Shown here: positions 44,300 to 53,501 of the stretch, piece by piece | How positions within the stretch are numbered: the stretch's first letter is position 1 | How the letters are laid out: the number at the start of each line of letters is the position of its first letter | From: Arthrobacter sp. FW306-07-I | GTDB lineage: Bacteria; Actinomycetota; Actinomycetes; Actinomycetales; Micrococcaceae | DNA: 64,000 bases | Assembly (NCBI RefSeq): GCF_021800405.1 | Contig: NZ_CP084550.1 | Location: 4,278,001-4,342,000, forward strand | Direction: 5' to 3' | Notes under the pieces: model-generated | The model's input: only the letters and a program-made list of their open reading frames with translations | Told to the model about the DNA's origin: nothing | Database searches by the model: none | Translations under genes and position numbers: made by a program

Positions 44300-45376
44300 G
44301 TGCGTAAAATGCAGACTTTGGTTGCCGCCGCCGTCGCCGCCACCCTTCTCGCCGGATGCGGTGGTGCTTCCACCCAGCCGGCATCAACCGGTGAAGCTTC
44401 CGGAACGCAGGCAGGTGCGTCCGGTGACACCCTGGTCATCTACACCAACTCCAACGGCGAAGGCCGGGGGGACTGGCTGGCCGCCAAGGCTGCCGAGGCC
44501 GGGTTCAAGATCGAGATCGTGGGGGCCGGGGGCGCCGATGCCACCAACAAGCTCATTGCCGAAAAGAACAATCCCATCGCGGACGTCGCCTTCGGCCTAA
44601 ACAACATGTACTTCTCGCAGATCAAGAACGAAGGCGCGCTGGAGAGCTACCAGCCCACATGGGCCGGTGACGTGGACAAGGGCCTGGGTGACGGTGAGAC
44701 GTATTGGCCCCTGGTGAAGCAGGCCATCCTCCTTGGCTACAACTCGGACAAGATCGCCAAGGACGCCGCACCCAAGGACTGGACGGATCTCTGGACCAAG
44801 GACGAATTCAAGAGCCGTTATGAACGGGTCACCGGCATGGGCACGGCCACCGCGCAACTGGTCTTCGCCGGCATTCTCTCCCGGTACCGGGACGACTCCG
44901 GCGATCTGGGGATTTCCGACGACGGGTGGAAGCAGGTTGAGCAGTACTTCAAGAACGGCAGCCCCGCCGTCGCCAAGACCGACCTCTTTGCCCGCATAGC
45001 TTCGGGCGAGGTGGACATGGGCCAGATGCCGTCCTCGATCATCGCCGACCGTGAAAAGTCCTTCAAAGTGAACGTGGACACGGTCATCCCTTCCGTGGGT
45101 GTTCCGCTTGCCGTGGAGCAGATAGCTCTGGTGAAGGGGACCAAGAAGAAGGAGCAGGCGCAGAAATTCATTGACTGGTTCGGGAGCGCTGAGGTCCAGG
45201 GCGAGTTCGCGCAGAAGTTCAACGCCATGCCGGTCAATAAGGGCGCCCAAGCAAAGGCCAACCCTGAGGTTGTGAACTTCTTTGCAGGCCTCAAACAGCA
45301 GGACATCGACTGGGGCTTCGTCCAGAAAAACATGGGCGCCTGGGTGGAGAAGATCGAACTTGAGTACATGACGTAA
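44300..45376 (+). CDS. ABC transporter substrate-binding lipoprotein (Fe/thiamine/phosphonate-like)
   Basis: A 358-residue lipoprotein of the family 1-like cluster that includes FbpA, ThiB and 2-aminoethylphosphonate-binding proteins. Lipobox LLAGC with lipidation at C20. The first strand TLVIYTNSNGEG and ADVAFGLNNMYF are typical. FbpA's iron tyrosine pair is not evident, so iron is not assured. Starts at GTG 44300 (ATG 44309 possible). First gene of a three-gene importer operon. Confidence 0.88.
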   Translation: MRKMQTLVAAAVAATLLAGCGGASTQPASTGEASGTQAGASGDTLVIYTNSNGEGRGDWLAAKAAEAGFKIEIVGAGGADATNKLIAEKNNPIADVAFGLNNMYFSQIKNEGALESYQPTWAGDVDKGLGDGETYWPLVKQAILLGYNSDKIAKDAAPKDWTDLWTKDEFKSRYERVTGMGTATAQLVFAGILSRYRDDSGDLGISDDGWKQVEQYFKNGSPAVAKTDLFARIASGEVDMGQMPSSIIADREKSFKVNVDTVIPSVGVPLAVEQIALVKGTKKKEQAQKFIDWFGSAEVQGEFAQKFNAMPVNKGAQAKANPEVVNFFAGLKQQDIDWGFVQKNMGAWVEKIELEYMT

Positions 45377-45423
45377 CACGATCTACCAGCCGCCGTCCCC
45401 GCGTTCCATCAGACAGGTTTGCC

Positions 45424-46488
45424 ATGATCCGCTTGGAAAACATCGAAGTTACCTTTGGCGATTTCACCGCCATTCCGCACCTGGACCTGCATGTCCGCCC
45501 CGGCGAGTTCTTCACCCTCCTGGGGCCCTCCGGTTGCGGAAAGACGACGGCGCTGCGCACCCTGGCCGGCTTCATCCAGCCGGCCAGGGGTACCGTCCGG
45601 GTGGACGGGAAGGACGTGACCCGCCTCCCAAGCGACAAGCGGCAGGTAGGCATGGTGTTCCAGAACTATGCCCTGTTCCCCAGCATGAGCGTGTGGGAGA
45701 ACATCGCCTTCGGGCTCCGGGTGCGGAAGGAAAAATCGGCGGACAGTGACCGCCTTGTCCGGGATATTGCAAGGCGGGTGGAGCTCAGCGACGAGCAGCT
45801 CACGAAAAATGTATCCGAACTTTCCGGAGGCCAGCAGCAGCGGGTGGCCGTTGCGCGTGCCCTGGTGCTGCGACCAAAGATCCTGCTGCTGGACGAGCCT
45901 TTGTCCAACCTGGACGCCAAACTCCGCCACCAGTTGCGCCAGCAGCTCAAGGACCTGCAGAGCGAGTTCGGAATCACCACTGTCTACGTCACCCATGACC
46001 AGGACGAGGCGCTGGCCATGAGTGACCGCGTCGCCGTGTTCAATAAGGGCGTCGTGGAGCAGGTCGGCACCCCTCAGGAAATCTACGACCATGCCGCCAC
46101 CGAGTTCGTCTGCAACTTCATCGGCGACAGCTCCACGCTGACGCCGGAATTTGTCGCAGAAGTGAACCGGCACTCGGGAGCCGCCCTTAGCACGGACGCC
46201 AGGTCGTACCTGCGCGTGGAAAAAGCCTCACTGGACCGGCCTGGGGACGGAGGGAGCGCCGTCGGACTTCCCGCCACCGTGGTCTCACGCACCTACCACG
46301 GCCTGCACAGCCGCTATGTGGTCCGCAGCCACGGCGCGGACATACGCCTCCTGGTCCGGGAAGACGGCGGCGCCCACCCCGACGCCGGTACCAGTACAAC
46401 CATTTACCTCCGGCCGGAGCACATCCTCCAGTACCAACCAGACACTGGTGTTTCGCTGGAACAGGACCAGGCGGTTGCCCTGCCATGA
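45424..46488 (+). CDS. ABC importer ATPase (PotA/FbpC type)
   Basis: A 354-residue ATPase. Walker A GPSGCGKTT (34-42), Q-loop VFQNYALFP, signature LSGGQQQR, Walker B LLLDEPLSNLD and switch His in VTHDQDEAL are all intact. A C-terminal TOBE-like domain (about 235-354) is present as in PotA, FbpC and PhnT. ATG-containing overlap with the permease gene (4 bases). Confidence 0.95.
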   Translation: MIRLENIEVTFGDFTAIPHLDLHVRPGEFFTLLGPSGCGKTTALRTLAGFIQPARGTVRVDGKDVTRLPSDKRQVGMVFQNYALFPSMSVWENIAFGLRVRKEKSADSDRLVRDIARRVELSDEQLTKNVSELSGGQQQRVAVARALVLRPKILLLDEPLSNLDAKLRHQLRQQLKDLQSEFGITTVYVTHDQDEALAMSDRVAVFNKGVVEQVGTPQEIYDHAATEFVCNFIGDSSTLTPEFVAEVNRHSGAALSTDARSYLRVEKASLDRPGDGGSAVGLPATVVSRTYHGLHSRYVVRSHGADIRLLVREDGGAHPDAGTSTTIYLRPEHILQYQPDTGVSLEQDQAVALP

Positions 46489-48308
46489 GCGGCAGCACCT
46501 CAGTCCGCGGCATGGTTCGTTCCCCCTTCGTCCTGGTGGTTGGGGTAGTCCTCACGTGGTTTATTGCCGCGTTCCTGGTGTGGCCCAACGTCAACATCCT
46601 GATGGCCACGTTCTTTCCTGACGGCAGTTTTTCGGGCCGCGCGGCGGAAAAACTGCTTTCCTCCCAGCGGGCAATGAAGGCACTGGGCAACAGCTTTCTC
46701 CTGGCCGTAGCTCTGTCTATCACCGTCAACGCGGTGGGGGTCTTCATCGTCCTGGTCACGCATTACTTCCGGATCCGCGGCTCAAGGATCCTTTTCCTGG
46801 GGTATGCCTCCACCTTCATCTACGGCGGCATAGTGCTGGCGGCGGGTTACAAGTTCATTTATGGGGACAAGGGCATCGTCACCTCGCTGGTGGTCAGGCT
46901 GATCCCCGGGATGGACCCGAACTGGTTCTCCGGGTTCTTCGCCGTCCTGGTGGTCATGACCTTTGCAACCACCACCAACCACATGCTGTTCGTGGCCAAC
47001 GCGCTCAAGGGCATCGACTACCAGACCATCGAGGCGGCGCGGAATCTTGGCGCCTCGATGTGGACCATCCTGCGGCGCATCGTCCTGCCGATGCTCAAAC
47101 CCACGCTGTTCGCCGTCACCATCCTGTCGTTCCTCACGGGACTGGGCGCGTTGAGCGCTCCACAGGTACTGGGCGGGCGTGACTTCCAGACCATAACGCC
47201 GATGATCCTGACATTTACCAACAGCCCCACCTCGCGCGACCTGGCGGCGCTGCTGGCCGTGATCCTGGGTCTGGCCACCATGCTGATGCTCGCCGTGATG
47301 TCCCGCCTCGAAAAGGGCGGCACCTACTTTTCCGTGTCGAAGGTGTCTTCCGAGCTCCAGAAGCAGGAGATCACCAATCGCGCAGCCAACCTGGCCGTGC
47401 ACGGCGTGGCCTATCTCCTCTTTGCCGTCTACACGCTCCCGGTCGCGCTGATCGTGCTGTACTCGTTTGCCGACGGCGCCGCCATCCAGACGGGACAACT
47501 CTCGCTGGCCAACCTGACACTGGACAACTACGGCCGCGTCCTTACCCAGCAGTCGGGCATCCGTCCGTTCATCGTCAGCGTGGTGTACAGCGCCCTGGCG
47601 GCGGTCATCGCCGTCGGTGGACTCCTTTTCGTGGCCCGGCTGCTGCAAAAATACAAAAACTGGCTGGCGTCAACCTTCGAATATCTGCTGCACATCCCGT
47701 GGATCCTTCCCTCCGCCCTTCTGGCCCTGGGCCTGATTGTCAGTTACGACCATCCCAGTCCGCTGGTGGGAGGTACGGTCCTGACCGGAACGACGGTGAT
47801 TCTGCTCATCGCCTTCGTCACGGTGAAGATCCCGTTCACCCTCCGGATGCTCAAGGCATCCTTTGCCTCCGTGAACTCCTCGCTGGAGGAGGCCGCAGCC
47901 ATCATGGGCGCCAAGACCCTGTACGTTTTCAGGCGGATCCTCCTGCCGCTGGTGCTCCCGGCAGCGGCAGCCATCACAGCCTTGAACTTCAACAGCCTGC
48001 TCGACGACTACGACACCGCCATCTTCCTGGCCCACCCGCTGGTGCAGCCATTGGGCCTGGTCATCAAGGCCAATACCGACGGCGCCGAGGGCACCGAGGG
48101 AATCGCCAACACCTTCGTTTACACGGTGCTCCTCATGGTCATCACGGGCGTGACCATGTACCTGGTGTACGGCAGGGCCGGGCGGCGCAGGACCAGAAAA
48201 CCCCTGCCAACGCTGCCTTCCGCATCGCAAGCCCCTGGCCCGGGAGCCCCGGGCACCCAAGCGCCGGGTGAAGATGACGCTACGCGTCCGGCCGCTGCCG
48301 TTCGCTGA
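46485..48308 (+). CDS. ABC importer permease, two fused membrane domains
   Basis: A 607-residue permease with twelve or so helices, in which two halves each carry an EAA loop: EAARNLGASMWTILRRIVLP and EAAAIMGAKTLYVFRRILLP. This fused arrangement is normal for FbpB/ThiP/PhnU-type systems. The C-terminal 40 residues are a Pro/Ala/Gly-rich cytoplasmic tail. It abuts the converging monooxygenase gene with no spacing. Confidence 0.94.
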   Translation: MSGSTSVRGMVRSPFVLVVGVVLTWFIAAFLVWPNVNILMATFFPDGSFSGRAAEKLLSSQRAMKALGNSFLLAVALSITVNAVGVFIVLVTHYFRIRGSRILFLGYASTFIYGGIVLAAGYKFIYGDKGIVTSLVVRLIPGMDPNWFSGFFAVLVVMTFATTTNHMLFVANALKGIDYQTIEAARNLGASMWTILRRIVLPMLKPTLFAVTILSFLTGLGALSAPQVLGGRDFQTITPMILTFTNSPTSRDLAALLAVILGLATMLMLAVMSRLEKGGTYFSVSKVSSELQKQEITNRAANLAVHGVAYLLFAVYTLPVALIVLYSFADGAAIQTGQLSLANLTLDNYGRVLTQQSGIRPFIVSVVYSALAAVIAVGGLLFVARLLQKYKNWLASTFEYLLHIPWILPSALLALGLIVSYDHPSPLVGGTVLTGTTVILLIAFVTVKIPFTLRMLKASFASVNSSLEEAAAIMGAKTLYVFRRILLPLVLPAAAAITALNFNSLLDDYDTAIFLAHPLVQPLGLVIKANTDGAEGTEGIANTFVYTVLLMVITGVTMYLVYGRAGRRRTRKPLPTLPSASQAPGPGAPGTQAPGEDDATRPAAAVR

Positions 48309-49364
48309 TCAACCGCCGGAGGTGCTGCCGACGGCGGCCCGTGCGGTCCGCCGTCGGGCGAGGTTGAGCACCCGGTCCCGCAGCGGCTGGGCACGGTCGG
48401 CGAGCGCAATCCGTCCCAGCGCTGACGAGGCCACGCTCACGGCACGGGTGCGCAGCCTCCGCTGCCGGCTGTAGGCCCGCAGCGCCTGGTCCTCGGGCAG
48501 GGTGTTGAGGAGGTCTGCAAGCGTGACCGCGTCCACCAGCGATTCGCAGGCCCCGCGGCCCAGCGTGGGCATCATGGCGTGTGCGGCGTCTCCAATGAGC
48601 ACCCTCCTGCCGCTGACGTAGGAGCCAAGGCGCGGAACCGTCCAAAGTCGCTGGACCAGGCATTCCTCCGGCGTGGCTGCGGCAAGCGTGCGCCGGATGG
48701 CAGGGGCGTGGTTGGCGAAGCGAGCCCTTGCCTGCTCGAGGACTGACGCGGGATCTATCCCGTAGGGGCCGAGTTCGGACCGGTAACTCGCATACCAAAA
48801 GGAGCCTCCCCGGGCGGCGGCCATCCCGAACAGGTCGCCGCGGCCCCAGTATTCGCCTACCTCATCCGGGCCGACTGGAGTAGGAAGGGTGCCGCGGAGG
48901 GCAAGGTACGGCGTGAGGCGTGCTTCGGTGGCCCCGCCCCAAGCCGCACGTCGGACCATGCTGTGGACACCGTCGGCGCCTACCACCAAGCTGCCGTCCG
49001 CGGGGACTGCCTGCACCGTGTCCGTGACCCTGCGGACGGTTGCGGGCACGGCTGCATCCAGCAGCCGCAGGAGGTCGACCCGGGAAATGCCGAACATCCC
49101 GCCCGCGTCGACGGTCACCCACGGCTCCCCCTGGGCGTTGCGGACCGAGCCGCTGCCGAGCACCGGGCTGACCGCCCGTGCCTCATCCAGGATTCCGAGG
49201 CGCGCCAGCGCCCGCTGGGCGTTTGGCCACATGCCCAGCGCGTTGCCCACGGCGGGCAGTTCCGGGCGTTTCTCATGGACGGTCACCTGGAAACGGCTGG
49301 TATCCAACGCCGCGGCGAGGGCGAGGCCGGCGATTCCGCCACCAACGATCGTGATCGTTTCCAT
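48309..49364 (-). CDS. FAD-dependent monooxygenase
   Basis: A 351-residue class A flavoprotein hydroxylase. FAD fingerprint GGGIAG (8-13), the second motif VVGADGVHSMVRR and the third GDAAHAMMPTLGRG are all present. Nearest common types act on aromatic or salicylate-like compounds. Divergent from a TetR gene, with an ACTAC-TTTT-GTAGT operator between them. Confidence 0.9.
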   Translation of the reverse strand: METITIVGGGIAGLALAAALDTSRFQVTVHEKRPELPAVGNALGMWPNAQRALARLGILDEARAVSPVLGSGSVRNAQGEPWVTVDAGGMFGISRVDLLRLLDAAVPATVRRVTDTVQAVPADGSLVVGADGVHSMVRRAAWGGATEARLTPYLALRGTLPTPVGPDEVGEYWGRGDLFGMAAARGGSFWYASYRSELGPYGIDPASVLEQARARFANHAPAIRRTLAAATPEECLVQRLWTVPRLGSYVSGRRVLIGDAAHAMMPTLGRGACESLVDAVTLADLLNTLPEDQALRAYSRQRRLRTRAVSVASSALGRIALADRAQPLRDRVLNLARRRTARAAVGSTSGG

Positions 49365-49376
49365 GCACCATATTTT

Positions 49377-49390
49377 ACTACTTTTGTAGT
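49377..49390. promoter_or_regulatory. Operator dyad between monooxygenase and tetR
   Basis: ACTAC (49377-49381), TTTT, GTAGT (49386-49390), perfect, between the divergent genes and 12-33 bases from their starts. Probable TetR binding site. Confidence 0.6.
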
Positions 49391-49422
49391 GGATGGGAAG
49401 GGCGTCCCGCTACACTGAACGC

Positions 49423-49962
49423 ATGCCGGACCGCCGCAACCAACTGCTTGATGCCGCCCTGGCTGTGGTGGCGGACAGGGGGATGAAGGGCCTCACCCAC
49501 CGGGCAGTTGACGCCGCAGCCCGGGTGGCCGAGGGAACCACCTCGAACTACTACCGGAGCCGCGCCACACTGGTTGCGGCAGTGCTGGAGCGGCTGCTGG
49601 AACTGGACGCAGCGCTCCTGGCCGAGCAGGGGCCGGCCGGCCCGCCCCGCAGCGTTGAGGAACTGGCAAACCAGTTGGCCTCGCTGGTCCTGGCACTTGC
49701 CGGACGGCATGCGGGGCTGACCCGCGCCCGGCTGGCCCTCTCCCTGGACAAGCCCGAATCGGTGACCGCCGGCCATTTCCGGCTGGTGGGCGGGCTGGAG
49801 CAGGCCCTGGCCGCGCTGGGAGTACAGGACGCGGGGGCCAGGGCCCGGGATGTGGCCGACTACGGCGACGGCGTCCTGCTCCATCTGCTGACCGTCCGGC
49901 GGGACGATGCTCCGGACGCTGCGGTGATCGCTTCGGCGGTCCGGCGGCTGCTGGCGCCGTAA
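49423..49962 (+). CDS. TetR family transcriptional regulator
   Basis: A 179-residue repressor with HTH at about residues 23-45 (LTHRAVDAAARVAEGTTSNYYRSR). Start chosen at ATG 49423 (MPDRRN); the upstream ATG at 49393 overlaps the operator. Divergent from the FAD monooxygenase, which it presumably controls. Confidence 0.9.
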   Translation: MPDRRNQLLDAALAVVADRGMKGLTHRAVDAAARVAEGTTSNYYRSRATLVAAVLERLLELDAALLAEQGPAGPPRSVEELANQLASLVLALAGRHAGLTRARLALSLDKPESVTAGHFRLVGGLEQALAALGVQDAGARARDVADYGDGVLLHLLTVRRDDAPDAAVIASAVRRLLAP

Positions 49963-50001
49963 GACTAACTGGCAGCCCCGCCGTCGGAATTCTCCCCTGG
50001 C

Positions 50002-51192
50002 TTAGGAAGCGGCGGTGGGCCAGCCTGTATAGGCTTCGGCGAGGTAGGCCCTGCCGTGCCGGGAGGAGACCACGGAATTCAGTTCCCCGAGCTGGCGGGC
50101 GCGGGAGAAGTCGTCGGCGTCGGCGGGGGTGTGCAGCATGGTGGTCATCCAGTAGGAGAACTGCTGCGCCTTCCACACCCGGTCCAGGGCGCGGTCGCTG
50201 TAGGTCTCCAGGAGCCCATCAGAGCCGGAGTTGTAGTGGCTGTCGAGGCCTTCGAAGAGGACCTTGACGTCGTTGATGGCCAGGTTGAGGCCCTTGGCAC
50301 CGGTGGGCGGGACGGTGTGTGCGGCGTCGCCGGCCAGGAACAGGTTGCCGTGCCGCATGGGGGTTTGAACGAAGCTGCGGAACGGCAGGACCATCTTTTC
50401 CAGGACGGGCCCTTCCTTGAGCTCGAAGCCGTTGCCGTTGACCCGGCTGCGGAACTCGGCCCAGATCCGGCCGTCATCCCAGTCGGCCACGTTTTCCTTG
50501 GGGTCGCACTGGAAGTACATCCGCTGCACAGTCTCGGTGCGCTGGCTGATCAGCGCGAAGCCGTTGGCCGAGTTGGCGTAGATCAGTTCATCCGAGCTGC
50601 GCGGCGCCTCGGCCAGGATGCCAAACCAGGCGAAGGGGTATTCATGGAAGTACCGCTTGCGCTTGGCTTCCGGGATCTGGGTGCGGCAGTGGCTGCGGGA
50701 ACCGTCCGCGCCGACCAGGAAGTCGGCCTGGATTTCGAACTCGGCGCCGTCCGCGTCGGTGAACCAGACCTTCGGCTTGCCCTCGAGGTCGTGCACCGAG
50801 GTGTCGCTGACGCTGTAGCGGACGTCGCCGCCGTCGTCCTTCCGGCGCGCGGCGAGGTCCAGGAACACATCCGTTTGCGGGTACAGCCACACGGACTCCC
50901 CCACCAGGTCCTTGAAGTCGATGCGGTGGCTCTCGCCATTGAAGCGCAGCTCAATCCCGTCGTGCCGGTCCCCGTCGCGCAGCACACGGTCCGAGACACC
51001 GCTGTCCACCAGCAGGTTGACGGTGCCGTGCTCCAGGATGCCGGCCCTGACCGTGTGGGCGATTTGCTCGTGGCTGCGGATCTCGACCACGGTGGAGTCG
51101 ATGCCTGCCATATACAGCAGGTGGGAGAGCATGAGTCCGGCGGGACCGCCGCCCATGATGGCCACCTGGGTGGTGATGATTTTTCGTGCCAT
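50002..51192 (-). CDS. pobA: 4-hydroxybenzoate 3-monooxygenase
   Basis: A 396-residue flavoprotein that hydroxylates 4-hydroxybenzoate to protocatechuate. FAD fingerprint GGGPAG (14-19), substrate-type motif VEIRSHEQIAHTVRAGILE with the conserved Arg, VGADGSRSHCR, and GDAAHTVPPTGAKGLNLAI are typical of PobA, and length agrees. Start at ATG 51192 with GAGGACAG upstream. Together with the IclR regulator and PcaK-type transporter it forms an aromatic acid module. Confidence 0.95.
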   Translation of the reverse strand: MARKIITTQVAIMGGGPAGLMLSHLLYMAGIDSTVVEIRSHEQIAHTVRAGILEHGTVNLLVDSGVSDRVLRDGDRHDGIELRFNGESHRIDFKDLVGESVWLYPQTDVFLDLAARRKDDGGDVRYSVSDTSVHDLEGKPKVWFTDADGAEFEIQADFLVGADGSRSHCRTQIPEAKRKRYFHEYPFAWFGILAEAPRSSDELIYANSANGFALISQRTETVQRMYFQCDPKENVADWDDGRIWAEFRSRVNGNGFELKEGPVLEKMVLPFRSFVQTPMRHGNLFLAGDAAHTVPPTGAKGLNLAINDVKVLFEGLDSHYNSGSDGLLETYSDRALDRVWKAQQFSYWMTTMLHTPADADDFSRARQLGELNSVVSSRHGRAYLAEAYTGWPTAAS

Positions 51193-51291
51193 GTTCTGTC
51201 CTCGCTTCATTGCGGGCCCCGCCTGGGCGGCACCGGGTCGGTTCTTCTGCCAACCAGTGTGGGCGCCGGGTGGTGAGCCCCGTTACACCTA

Positions 51292-51304
51292 TTCCGTTGA
51301 ATGG
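51292..51304. promoter_or_regulatory. Candidate IclR site upstream of pobA
   Basis: TTCCGTTGAATGG, repeated with one change (TTCCGTTCAATGG) at 52063-52075 beside the IclR gene and before pcaK. A partly palindromic shared motif at the two promoters of this module suggests the IclR regulator binds both. Confidence 0.45.
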
Positions 51305-51305
51305 A

Positions 51306-52058
51306 TCAGGAGTCTGCCATGTGCCGGGCGATGCCACGTGCGGCGGTCTGCAGCGCGGGCACCAGCGCCTGCAGGCGCATCTCACGGAGGGGAACCACGA
51401 CGCCGAGCGACGCCACAGCGCGCTGCCTGCGGTTCAGGACCGGGACGGCTATGCCCCAGGTATCCGGATCCACCACGCCCTTGAGCTGGGCGTAGCCCTG
51501 GCGGGAAGTTTCGGCCAACAGTGCCCGGACGGTATCCGCGGCGACTTTTCCTTCCGGGTCGGTAAAGCGCCCGAGGTACTCCTCCTGCACCATCTTGTCC
51601 TGGTGGGCCATCAGCGCCAGCCCCGCGGACGAGATGTGCACCGGCATCCTTCCTGCCACCTGGGCGCGGTTGGCCACCGAGCCCCGCCTGGAGAGCCGCT
51701 CCACGAACAGCGCCTCCCAGCCGTCCAGCACGGCCAGGTTCACATTTTGGTGCAGGACCTGCTGGATGTCCTCCATGAACGGCATGGCCGCCTGGCGCAG
51801 GGCGAGGGTGGGGGAAGTACGGTTCACCAGTTCCCACAACCGGACCCCGGGCCGGACCATGCCGCCCGGCGCCGCCTCAAGCAGCCCGTGGGCGGCAAGC
51901 TGGCCCACCAGGCGGTGCGTGGTGGTGAGCGGCAGGCCGGCGCGCTGGGCGAGGTCGCTCAGCTGCAGGGCACTGACGTCCTGCGGGAACGCGGAAATCA
52001 GTCGCACGATCCGGTCCACTACCGAGTCGCCGGATTTCGAGTTGGCCAGCGCAAGCAC
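51306..52058 (-). CDS. IclR family regulator of aromatic acid genes
   Basis: A 250-residue IclR-type protein: N-terminal winged helix (LQLSDLAQRAGLPLTTTHRLVGQL, residues about 32-55) and C-terminal effector domain (VPVLNRRQRAVASLGVVVP). GTG start at 52058 with GGAAGAAGG upstream. Lies between pobA (same strand) and the divergent pcaK, like PcaU/PobR-type activators. Effector likely 4-hydroxybenzoate or protocatechuate; inferred. Confidence 0.88.
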   Translation of the reverse strand: MLALANSKSGDSVVDRIVRLISAFPQDVSALQLSDLAQRAGLPLTTTHRLVGQLAAHGLLEAAPGGMVRPGVRLWELVNRTSPTLALRQAAMPFMEDIQQVLHQNVNLAVLDGWEALFVERLSRRGSVANRAQVAGRMPVHISSAGLALMAHQDKMVQEEYLGRFTDPEGKVAADTVRALLAETSRQGYAQLKGVVDPDTWGIAVPVLNRRQRAVASLGVVVPLREMRLQALVPALQTAARGIARHMADS

Positions 52059-52062
52059 CTTC

Positions 52063-52075
52063 TTCCGTTCAATGG
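52063..52075. promoter_or_regulatory. Candidate IclR site between iclR and pcaK
   Basis: TTCCGTTCAATGG followed by GAA, so TTCC and GGGAA form a loose dyad. Twelve of thirteen bases match the site at 51292-51304. Confidence 0.45.
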
Positions 52076-52199
52076 GAAAAGTTGTCCCAGATTACACCTC
52101 CTAGTGATACAAACCTCACTGGGGATGTGGGCGATGCTGCCCGATCCTCCCCGGCGAAGCCTGCCGCTCAACTCCTGGAAGATACACCGAGGTATTTCT

Positions 52200-53441
52200 A
52201 TGTCACTTGCGCCCACTCAGCACCGTTCAAAGTGGCCAGTCTGGCTCTGCTGGCTGGCGATGGTCCTTGACGGCTTTGACCTGGTGGTCTTGGGTACCGT
52301 CATCCCCACGCTGATCAAGACCCATGAGCTTGGCTTCGATGCGGTGGGCGCCACGTGGGCCGCCACCATCTCGCTGGTCGGCGTTGGCGCCGGTGCCCTG
52401 TTCATTGCCCCGCTGTCTGACCGCTTTGGCCGGCGCCGCCTCCTGGTGGCCTGCGTCCTGTGGTTTTCGATCTTCACCATCGCCGTGGTGTTCGCGCCCA
52501 ACGTTGCGGTGTTCTGCGCCTTCCGCCTCCTTGCCGGGCTGGGGCTGGGCGCCTGCCTTCCGGCCGCCCTGGCCTACATGAACGACTACGCTCCGGCAGG
52601 CACCGCCGGAAAATCGACCACCCGGACCATGACCGGCTACCACGTAGGCGCTGTGGCCACGGCCTTCCTTGCCCTGATGCTGATTCCGGACTGGCGGATG
52701 ATGTTCATCGTGGGCGGCCTGGCGGGCATTGCCCTGGCACCCTTCCTGTGGTTCAAGCTCCCGGAGACCCTTCCCTCAGCGGCTGCCTCAGGGGCGGAAG
52801 GAAAAGAACCGGCCGCAGCCCGCACAGGCTTCCGCGACCTTGCCCGGAAGCCCTACCCCCTGGTGGCGCTGGCCATCGCGGCGGCTTCCTTCATGGGCCT
52901 GCTCCTGGTCTACGGCCTGAACACCTGGCTCCCGCAGCTGATGGCCGGCGCCGGGTACACCGTCAGCACCGGCCTGGTCCTCCTGCTGGTCCTGAATGTG
53001 GGCGCCGTGGTGGGCCTGGTCATCGCGGGAATCCTGGCCGACAAGCACGGCACCAAGAAGGTGGTGCTGCTGTGGTTCGGGCTCTCCGCGCTCTTCCTGG
53101 CGGTCCTGAGCGTCAAGATCCAAAGTGAACTGCTGCTCAACCTGGCAGTCTTTGTCACCGGCGTGTTCGTGTTCAGCGCGCAGGTGCTGGTTTATGCATG
53201 GGTCAGCCAGCTGTTCCCGGCAGTCCTCCGAGCCACCGCGTTGGGTTTCGCCGCCGGCGTGGGCCGGCTGGGTGCCATCATGGGCCCCGCCGTCACCGGA
53301 ACGCTGGTAGCTGCCAACATTGCCTACCCCTGGGGCTTTTACGTCTTTGCGGCCGCTGCCGCCATCGCCGTGCTGGCGCTGATAGCAGTGCCGCACACCA
53401 TCCGGGCAGTCCGGGAAGAAGCAGCCGCGGAACGCCCATGA
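52200..53441 (+). CDS. pcaK: Aromatic acid:proton symporter (PcaK/BenK type MFS)
   Basis: A 413-residue MFS carrier of the aromatic acid:H+ symporter family. The helix 1 motif LDGFDLVVLGTVIP, with its paired Asp residues, is diagnostic of PcaK-like transporters. APLSDRFGRRRLL is the loop 2-3 motif. Start ATG 52200 with GAGG about 9 bases upstream; an open frame extending back to 51186 is antisense to iclR. Divergent from iclR, near pobA, so 4-hydroxybenzoate or protocatechuate uptake is the likely role. Confidence 0.92.
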   Translation: MSLAPTQHRSKWPVWLCWLAMVLDGFDLVVLGTVIPTLIKTHELGFDAVGATWAATISLVGVGAGALFIAPLSDRFGRRRLLVACVLWFSIFTIAVVFAPNVAVFCAFRLLAGLGLGACLPAALAYMNDYAPAGTAGKSTTRTMTGYHVGAVATAFLALMLIPDWRMMFIVGGLAGIALAPFLWFKLPETLPSAAASGAEGKEPAAARTGFRDLARKPYPLVALAIAAASFMGLLLVYGLNTWLPQLMAGAGYTVSTGLVLLLVLNVGAVVGLVIAGILADKHGTKKVVLLWFGLSALFLAVLSVKIQSELLLNLAVFVTGVFVFSAQVLVYAWVSQLFPAVLRATALGFAAGVGRLGAIMGPAVTGTLVAANIAYPWGFYVFAAAAAIAVLALIAVPHTIRAVREEAAAERP

Positions 53442-53452
53442 CCGGCCTCCGG

Positions 53453-53488
53453 CCGGCCCGCCCCAGGTGCCGCTCGGGGGCGGGCCGG
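53453..53488. terminator. GC stem-loop between pcaK and FUSC gene
   Basis: CCGGCCCGCCCC (53453-53464) and GGGGCGGGCCGG (53477-53488), a perfect 12-bp stem between converging genes. No T run on either side, so it may act as a pause or Rho-assisted end. Confidence 0.5.
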
Positions 53489-53501
53489 GCGGAAAAGGCG
53501 G

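Noticed and set aside
51186..52199. Long N-terminal extension of the PcaK-type transporter
   Set aside because: The extension is antisense to the complete IclR gene, has shadow-type composition, and a proper ribosome site precedes ATG 52200.
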